From: Acidobacteriota bacterium
Lineage (GTDB): Bacteria > Acidobacteriota > Terriglobia > Bryobacterales > Bryobacteraceae
DNA: 19,935 nt
Direction of reading: 5' to 3'
Assembly: GCA_003223065.1 (NCBI GenBank)
Contig: QHXU01000049.1
Span: 1-19,935, forward strand
Each line of letters opens with the position of its first letter. Position 1 is the first letter of the stretch. A model generated the notes under the pieces. It saw only the letters and a list, made by a program, of their open reading frames with translations. It was not told the DNA's origin and did not search any database. Shown in pieces: positions 14,996-19,935 of the stretch. The position numbers were made by a program, and so were the translations under genes.

Positions 14996-15898
14996 ATGGC
15001 ATTTCCTATCCATCGCAAACGCCGCCTTCGAGTTTCGGAATCGATGCGCCGCCTGGTGCGGGAGAGCCGGCTCGAACCGTCGCATCTCGTGCTGCCGCTG
15101 TTCGTCTGCTCCGGCGAGGGCGTGCGGCGGGAAATCCGCTCGATGCCCGGGCATTGCCAGCTCTCGCTCGACGAGTTGGTGCGGGAATGCGAAACCGTGC
15201 ACGCGCTGGGCATCGGCGCGGTGATCCTCTTCGGCATTCCCGATAAGAAAGACGACCTGGCATCGGAAGCTTACGCCGAACATGGCATCGTACAGCGGGC
15301 GGTCCGCGCGGTGAAGCGCGCCGTTCCGCAGCTCTTGGTGATTACCGATGTTTGCAATTGCGAGTACACCAGCCACGGGCACTGCGGCAAGATCGTCGAC
15401 GGCGATGTCGACAACGACGCGACGCTGGCTTGGCTCGCCGAATCCGCCTTGTCGCATGCCCGCGCCGGCGCCGACATGGTGGCGCCCTCCGACATGATGG
15501 ATGGGCGCGTGGGCGCCATTCGCCATTCGCTCGACGCGCACGGGTTCCAGAAGACGCCCATTCTTTCTTACGCCGCGAAGTTCGCGTCCGTATTTTACGG
15601 GCCTTTCCGCGAGGCCATGCACGAAATGGAGCTCGATCTGGAAGAGGGCGCCGACATCCTGATGGTCAAGCCGGCGATGCCGTATCTCGACTTGATCCGC
15701 CAGGCGCGCGACCGCTTCCCTGTGCCGATCGGCGCCTACCAGGTCTCGGGCGAGTTCAGCATGATCGTCGCCGCCGCCCAAAACGGTTGGCTGGACCTGG
15801 ACCGCGCCATGATGGAATCGCTCACCTCCATCCGCCGCGCCGGTGGCGATATCATCCTGACGTACTTCGCGAAGGACGCGGCGCGGGCGCTCGGCTGA
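14996..15898 (+). CDS. hemB: Delta-aminolevulinic acid dehydratase (porphobilinogen synthase), lid segment missing
   Basis: HemB condenses two 5-aminolevulinates to porphobilinogen in cytoplasmic tetrapyrrole synthesis. The family is unmistakable: RRLRVSESMRRLVRE, LVLPLFVCSGEG, the zinc site CNCEYTSHGHC, MVAPSDMMDGRVGAIR, SYAAKFASVFYGPFREA with Schiff-base Lys195, LMVKPAMPYLD with Lys225, and GAYQVSGEFSMI. The protein has 300 residues against the usual 320-335. The shortfall is one block: after Arg205 (GPFREA) the sequence jumps straight to MHEMELDLEEGAD. The usual ~22-23 residue lid loop (FGDRRSYQMDP-like) is absent, so the two lysines are 30 apart rather than 52-53. The lid carries a substrate-contacting Arg and Gln, so activity may be altered or lost. 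No frameshift or stop is seen. The gene stands between a divergent sigma-factor gene and prlC. Confidence 0.95.
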   Translation: MAFPIHRKRRLRVSESMRRLVRESRLEPSHLVLPLFVCSGEGVRREIRSMPGHCQLSLDELVRECETVHALGIGAVILFGIPDKKDDLASEAYAEHGIVQRAVRAVKRAVPQLLVITDVCNCEYTSHGHCGKIVDGDVDNDATLAWLAESALSHARAGADMVAPSDMMDGRVGAIRHSLDAHGFQKTPILSYAAKFASVFYGPFREAMHEMELDLEEGADILMVKPAMPYLDLIRQARDRFPVPIGAYQVSGEFSMIVAAAQNGWLDLDRAMMESLTSIRRAGGDIILTYFAKDAARALG

Positions 15899-15965
15899 AA
15901 AAACCGTCCCGGGCCGCCGGCCTCCTATAAGCACCGCCCAATTGTTACTCTGAAATTTCTTCCAT

Positions 15966-17966
15966 ATGAATCCACTGCTCGAGATATCTTTCCGCGTCCC
16001 CTTCGACCGGATCGCGGCTGCCCATGTGGAGCCCGCAATTGATGAACTACTCGCCGACTCCGCTCGCCGGCTTGAGGAAACGATCGCCAGCGACCGCCCG
16101 CTGCACGCACTCGACACGATGACCGAACGCCTCGATTACGCGATGAACGTGGTGCGGCATCTGGAAAGCGTCGCCACCACGCCGGAGTTGCGCGCCGTCT
16201 ATAACGCCGTCCAGCCGAAAGTCAGCGCGTTTTACGCCAGCCTCCCTCTGAACGAACCGCTTTGGAAAGCGATCAAGCGTTACGCCGCGACGGACGAGGC
16301 GCGCGCCCTCACCGGCGCCATGCCCCGGTTTCTCACCAAGACCATCGACTCCTTCCGCAGGCACGGCGCGGATCTCGACCCCGCTGGCAAAGCGCGGCTG
16401 AAGGAAATTGATATCGCCCTTGCCGAACTAACGACGAAATTTTCCGAACACGTCCTCGATTCGACCAAGGCCTATGAGCTCGTCTTGACCGAGGAGGCGA
16501 AACTGGCGGGTTTGCCGCCATCAGCCGTCGCCGCCGCGCGCGCGGCCGCCGAAGCCAAAGGCCGCGGCGGCTGGCGCTTCACGCTGCAGGCCCCGAGCTA
16601 CTACGCCGTGATGACCTATCTCGATGACGGCGGAATTCGGGAGCAAGTGTGGCGCGCCTACAACACTCGGGCTTCTTCCGGCGAATACGACAACCGTCCC
16701 TTGATCGCTAGGATTCTGGAACTGCGCAAGGAGAAAGCGCGCATGCTCGGCTTCCGCGACTTCGCGGACCTCGTGCTGGAAGACCGTATGGCCCACACGG
16801 GCGAGCGCGCCCAGACGTTCCTGGCCGAGCTTCGCGAAAAAACCGAGCGCCGGTTCCGCGAAGAGAATCAGGAGCTGGCGGTGTTTGCCGGGCGCGAGCT
16901 CACGCCCTGGGACATCGCGTATTGGGCCGAGAAGCAGCGGGCCGCGCTCTATGATTTCGACGAAGAAGCCTTGCGCCCGTATTTCCCGCTGGAGCGGGTG
17001 GTTTCAGGCATGTTCGATATCTTCGGCCGGATCTTCGGCATCCGCGTGACCCCGGAGCGCGGCGTGCCGGTCTGGAATCCGGACGTGCGCGGCTATGCGA
17101 TTCACGATTGCGTAACCTCCACGCACCTCGGATCGTTTTACGCCGACTGGTATCCTCGCGAGAATAAGCGCGGTGGCGCGTGGATGGATGCGCTGATCAC
17201 CGGCAACCCCAACCAGGAACGCCCGCACCTGGGCCTGATCTGCGGGAACCTGACGCCGCCCGTAGATGGGAAGCCGGCGTTGCTCACCCACCGCGAAGTG
17301 GAGACGATCTTCCACGAGTTCGGCCATCTGCTCCATCATCTGCTGAGCCGCGTCGAAGTGCGCAGCCTGGCGGGTACCAGCGTGGCCTGGGATTTCGTCG
17401 AGCTTCCTTCGCAGATCATGGAGAACTGGTGCTGGGAACGCGAGTCTCTCGATCTCTTCGCGCGTCATTGGGAAACCGGAGCGCCGATCCCCAACGATCT
17501 GTTCCGTAAGATGAAACGCGCCAAAACCTTCCGTGCCGCGAACGCGCAGATGCGGCAGCTTGGCTTTGGCTTCGTGGACCTGGCGCTGCATCGCGAATGG
17601 GATGACTCGGGTGACGTCGTCGCCTACTCGCGCGCGATTCTGCAACAGTATTCGCCCGCGCGGCTGCCCGAGGATCACGCCATGATCACCGGCTTCACCC
17701 ACCTGTTCGGCAGCCCTGTCGGCTACGGCGCCGGCTACTACTCCTACAAGTGGGCGGAGGTGCTCGATGCCGACGCCTTCACGCGTTTCCGCAGCGAAGG
17801 AGTTTTCAGCGAGTCGGTGGGCCGCGATTTTCGCGAAAAAATCCTGGCGCGCGGCGATAGCGAGGACCCGGCACAGCTCTACCGCTCGTTCATGGGAAGG
17901 GATCCCGACCCGAACGCATTACTGGAGCGGGCCGGACTGTTGGAGCGGCCGGTTAATTCGCGGTGA
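15966..17966 (+). CDS. prlC: M3-family oligopeptidase (oligopeptidase A-like)
   Basis: This 666-residue zinc metallopeptidase degrades short peptides, such as proteolysis products and cleaved signal peptides, in the cytoplasm. It has no signal peptide, and its length is close to E. coli PrlC/OpdA (about 680). The N-terminal helical half is typical (NPLLEISFRVPFDRI, YAMNVVRHLESVATTPELR, KFSEHVLDSTKAYELVLTEE). The catalytic half has DIAYWAEKQRAALYDF and ENKRGGAWMD, then the zinc site HEFGH at 450-454 (His450, Glu451, His454), with the third ligand Glu479 in WDFVELPSQIMENWCW. The C-terminus includes GYGAGYYSYKWAEVLDADAF and ILARGDSEDPAQLYRSFMGRDP. All catalytic residues are present. The gene lies 67 bases after hemB in the same direction and may be read from the hemB transcript or its own promoter. 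It ends 1 base from the convergent gene. Confidence 0.93.
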   Translation: MNPLLEISFRVPFDRIAAAHVEPAIDELLADSARRLEETIASDRPLHALDTMTERLDYAMNVVRHLESVATTPELRAVYNAVQPKVSAFYASLPLNEPLWKAIKRYAATDEARALTGAMPRFLTKTIDSFRRHGADLDPAGKARLKEIDIALAELTTKFSEHVLDSTKAYELVLTEEAKLAGLPPSAVAAARAAAEAKGRGGWRFTLQAPSYYAVMTYLDDGGIREQVWRAYNTRASSGEYDNRPLIARILELRKEKARMLGFRDFADLVLEDRMAHTGERAQTFLAELREKTERRFREENQELAVFAGRELTPWDIAYWAEKQRAALYDFDEEALRPYFPLERVVSGMFDIFGRIFGIRVTPERGVPVWNPDVRGYAIHDCVTSTHLGSFYADWYPRENKRGGAWMDALITGNPNQERPHLGLICGNLTPPVDGKPALLTHREVETIFHEFGHLLHHLLSRVEVRSLAGTSVAWDFVELPSQIMENWCWERESLDLFARHWETGAPIPNDLFRKMKRAKTFRAANAQMRQLGFGFVDLALHREWDDSGDVVAYSRAILQQYSPARLPEDHAMITGFTHLFGSPVGYGAGYYSYKWAEVLDADAFTRFRSEGVFSESVGRDFREKILARGDSEDPAQLYRSFMGRDPDPNALLERAGLLERPVNSR

Positions 17967-17967
17967 C

Positions 17968-18951
17968 CTATTCGGCGCCGGCGCCCGGCATCACGATCAG
18001 CGAAAAGTGCGCCAGCATGCGGCCAAGAAAGCTGTCTCGCTCGGACAGACTGACCCAGGCCACTTTTTGCGTGTCGTCTTCGTCGGCGAAGAACCCGACC
18101 CCGCCTCGCCTCAGCCGCTTGTCGCTCCAGGAGCTGACTACCTGGCCGTTGACGTAGGTGATGAAATGATCGTCCTGCACGCTCACGCGGACACGATAGT
18201 TGGCCCCGCGCTCGAGCGTCAGCGGCAGCGGGAGTTGCACGCGGTCCCACTCATGCCCATTCAACATCACGTACCGCAGCAGCCCCGCATTGGGTTGAGG
18301 ACCCGCCTTTGTGATTAAGAGCTTCGTTGCGTAATAGTTCCTTTCGTCGCTGGCACGAAACGCCCAACTAAGGCTCTTCCTTTCGAGCTGCCCCTGGAAC
18401 TCCATCTGATAATTCTGGAGCGAAACCGAACGCTTCCAGATGCGCAAACTGCCCGGACGCACCAGCTCCGGCGCCGCCGCGGAGGACCAGCCCCGCGGAT
18501 CGTCCACCTTCGAGCCTCGCAGGCCTACCGTGGTCCAGTCGCCGAGACCGGCGCGGAAATCATGATGCAGCGTGATCGGCGCGCTGGAGCGCACTACATC
18601 GCTGATCGCATCTCCCGCGCGCTCGAACATGCCACGCTTCACTCCCGGAGAGAGCGAAACCGGAGGAAACGCGGTCCCGGGACTGGGACCAGGCAGCATC
18701 AGCGCCGCCACCAGCAGGGCACCCACCGTCAGGAAAGCAAAAATGGATGCCTTCTGGCCGGCGCTGCCGTTGGGACGCGCCTGCTTCTTTCTGTCTTTCT
18801 TCGAAACCGACCAGGGTTCATGCTCATCTTCATCGCGCAACGCCTGGGCGGAAGCAAGACGAGCTTCGGATCGGTGTGCGGCGCAGCAGTATTGCTGATC
18901 CACCAGCGACCGAAAGAGACCGATTTTTTTACCGCACAAAAAACAAAGCAT
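17968..18951 (-). CDS. Zinc-finger, one-helix membrane protein with jelly-roll domain
   Basis: I do not know a named family for this 327-residue protein. The ATG at 18951-18949 is chosen because AAAGG lies 5 bases upstream and the N-terminus then begins with a zinc-binding pattern. Cys3-x2-Cys6 and Cys22-Cys23-x2-His26 (YCCAAH) suggest a small treble-clef finger. A highly charged linker with KKDRKKQARP precedes one membrane helix (about residues 68-87, SIFAFLTVGALLVAALML), so the finger should be cytoplasmic and the rest outside. Residues ~125-310 are beta-rich and resemble a DUF1080/LamG-like jelly roll (LHHDFRAGLGDWTTVG at the start, MEFQGQLERKSLSWAFRASD, YRVRVSVQDDHFITYVNGQVV and GGVGFFADEDD). 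This could link an external sugar- or polymer-binding domain to an internal partner. The gene is convergent with prlC (1-base gap). Confidence 0.75.
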   Translation of the reverse strand: MLCFLCGKKIGLFRSLVDQQYCCAAHRSEARLASAQALRDEDEHEPWSVSKKDRKKQARPNGSAGQKASIFAFLTVGALLVAALMLPGPSPGTAFPPVSLSPGVKRGMFERAGDAISDVVRSSAPITLHHDFRAGLGDWTTVGLRGSKVDDPRGWSSAAAPELVRPGSLRIWKRSVSLQNYQMEFQGQLERKSLSWAFRASDERNYYATKLLITKAGPQPNAGLLRYVMLNGHEWDRVQLPLPLTLERGANYRVRVSVQDDHFITYVNGQVVSSWSDKRLRRGGVGFFADEDDTQKVAWVSLSERDSFLGRMLAHFSLIVMPGAGAE

Positions 18952-19096
18952 TTGTGCCTTTAGTAACAGCCCAATTTTACCAGTGATTACTCCGCACACA
19001 ATAGTCCTAAGTGAATAATTGCTAGGGGCCTTCTGCCCTCGCTAGGTGGTTCTAAGGTATATCATCGATAAATTGAGTATTAGCCGGTGTCCGTTA

Positions 19097-19378
19097 ATGT
19101 GGAATGATCCTTTTGACGAGCCCGTTCGTGTGCCGGTCACTGATGTTTTCGATCTTCACACGGTTCCACCCCGGGACGTCGAAGCGGTGGTCGAAGAGTA
19201 CCTCGCGGAAGCGAACCGGCTCGGATTAAAGGCGATACGCATCATCCACGGGCGAGGGATCGGAGTCCAGCGGGAAATTGTGCGGAAGGTGCTCGAGAGG
19301 ACGCCGTTCGTCCAGTCTTTCGGAGACGCTCCGGCCGAGGCCGGCGGCTGGGGGGCGACCGTTATCACCCTCCTCTAA
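19097..19378 (+). CDS. Stand-alone Smr-domain protein
   Basis: This 93-residue protein is a single Smr domain, the small MutS-related module that acts as a nuclease or nucleic-acid-binding unit, including cleavage of mRNA on collided ribosomes in some family members. Visible motifs are FDLHTVPPRDVEAVVEEYL (the usual DLHG position, with Thr instead of Gly), IRIIHGRGIGVQREIVRKVL (the HGxG motif) and the closing GGWGATVITLL. There is no MutS2 or other partner domain. The ATG at 19097 is taken as the start; a GTG at 19046 would add 17 residues without domain content, and neither has a strong ribosome binding site. The carboxylase gene begins 39 bases after its stop, with its own -10-like element. 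Confidence 0.88.
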   Translation: MWNDPFDEPVRVPVTDVFDLHTVPPRDVEAVVEEYLAEANRLGLKAIRIIHGRGIGVQREIVRKVLERTPFVQSFGDAPAEAGGWGATVITLL

Positions 19379-19402
19379 GGGGTTCAGCCGAGCGCCACCT
19401 GC

Positions 19403-19408
19403 TACAAT
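19403..19408 (+). promoter_or_regulatory. Putative -10 element TACAAT before the carboxylase gene
   Basis: TACAAT, preceded by TGC (an extended -10 form), lies 9 bases before the ATG at 19418. No -35 hexamer is seen at 16-18 bases upstream. This arrangement would start transcription at or within a few bases of the ATG, so the mRNA would be nearly leaderless; consistent with this, no Shine-Dalgarno sequence precedes the ATG. Confidence 0.5.
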
Positions 19409-19417
19409 CTACGTTCG

Positions 19418-19935
19418 ATGTTCCGCAAAGTGCTGATCGCGAACCGCGGAGAGATTGCGGTGCGCCTGGTACGCGCGCTCCGCGAATACCGGATCCCCAG
19501 CGTCGCCGTGTATTCCGATGCCGACCGCGTCTCGCTCGCTGTCCGCGTGGCGGATGAAGCCGCCTACCTTGGCGCCGATCCACCTTCGGAAAGCTATCTG
19601 CGGACCGACAAGATCATCGACGCCGCCCGCCGCCACGGAGCCGACGCCATCCATCCCGGCTACGGCTTCCTGAGCGAGAATGCCGAATTTGCCGAGGCCT
19701 GCGCCGCCGCGGGCATCGTCTTCATCGGCCCGCCCGCCGCCGCCATCCGCAAGATGGGTTCGAAGACGGCGGCCCGCCAGCTCGCGATCGCGGCCGGGGC
19801 GCCGGTCGTCCCCGGCACCGAAACCCCGGTCCGCAAGATAGGCGAGGCGCGAAAGACGGCGCGCGCCCTGGGTTATCCCGTGCTGCTCAAGGCCGCGGCG
19901 GGCGGCGGAGGCAAAGGAATGCGCCGCGTGGACCG
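19418..19935 (+). CDS. accC: Biotin carboxylase / acyl-CoA carboxylase alpha subunit, 5' part
   Basis: The gene runs off the right edge after 172 codons. The encoded N-terminal biotin carboxylase domain begins MFRKVLIANRGEIAVRLVRA and continues with AVYSDADR, the signature AIHPGYGFLSENAEFAEAC, FIGPPAAAIRKMGSK and the start of the ATP-grasp glycine loop (AAAGGGGKGMR). It carboxylates biotin with ATP and bicarbonate for acetyl- or propionyl-CoA carboxylation. The wording of the first 90 residues (for example YLGADPPSESYL) looks to me more like the long alpha subunit of acetyl/propionyl-CoA carboxylase than a classic fatty-acid-synthesis AccC. The part that would decide this, a fused C-terminal biotin carrier domain, lies outside the window. 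The symbol is therefore provisional. Confidence 0.9.
   Translation, partial: MFRKVLIANRGEIAVRLVRALREYRIPSVAVYSDADRVSLAVRVADEAAYLGADPPSESYLRTDKIIDAARRHGADAIHPGYGFLSENAEFAEACAAAGIVFIGPPAAAIRKMGSKTAARQLAIAAGAPVVPGTETPVRKIGEARKTARALGYPVLLKAAAGGGGKGMRRVD

Noticed and set aside
14978..16117. 379-codon open frame on the - strand covering hemB
   Set aside because: It mirrors hemB and the start of prlC; its composition is that of a reverse-frame shadow, and hemB is unmistakable on the other strand.
1..19935. New defence system or mobile element
   Set aside because: I saw no transposase, integrase, toxin-antitoxin pair, nuclease-helicase cassette or terminal repeats; the Smr protein alone is not enough.

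Overview
The window is high-GC, densely packed bacterial DNA, most likely from an acidobacterium of the Solibacter/Bryobacter type. The main evidence is an orphan MacB/FtsX-type permease of the acidobacterial duplicated permease (ADOP) family, a DUF1080 (3-keto-disaccharide hydrolase) gene next to a Tat-exported Gfo/Idh/MocA oxidoreductase, and several secreted proteins of kinds common in that phylum. This assignment rests on family recall, not on a search. I see no rRNA, tRNA, CRISPR array, insertion sequence or prophage gene. No stretch of 300 bases lacks a gene.

Layout. 1-2438 (+): the tail of a DUF3108 protein, an exported SGNH/GDSL hydrolase whose TTG start overlaps the previous stop, and an exported protein of unknown function. 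2441-4906 (-): the ADOP permease. 5023-7743 (+): an exported DUF1080 protein, the Gfo/Idh/MocA oxidoreductase and a STAS anti-sigma-factor antagonist, with gaps of 5 and 7 bases. 7745-8200 (-): a small two-helix membrane PH-domain protein. 8280-11852 (+): an NtrC-type sigma-54 response regulator, its membrane histidine kinase and a proline-rich lipoprotein. 11927-13353 (-): two lipoproteins, one of them OmpA-like. 13549-14181 (+): a NarL/LuxR-type response regulator without a kinase beside it. 14170-14823 (-): an ECF-like sigma factor that overlaps the regulator tail to tail. 14996-15898 (+): hemB. 15966-17966 (+): an M3 oligopeptidase (PrlC-like). 17968-18951 (-): a zinc-finger/transmembrane/jelly-roll protein. 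19097-19378 (+): a stand-alone Smr domain. 19418 to the edge (+): a biotin carboxylase subunit.

How the genes may work together. The DUF1080 and oxidoreductase genes probably act on oxidised sugars outside the cytoplasm. The NtrC/kinase pair is a complete signalling module. The lone LuxR regulator, the ECF factor and the adjacent envelope lipoproteins could form an envelope-response locus, but that is inferred from position only. The housekeeping genes (hemB, prlC-like, carboxylase) appear to be unrelated neighbours.

The most striking observation is in hemB. The two Schiff-base lysines are 30 residues apart instead of about 52-53, because roughly 22-23 residues of the active-site lid are cleanly missing in frame while the rest of the enzyme looks intact. 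I found no convincing new multi-gene defence or mobile system.
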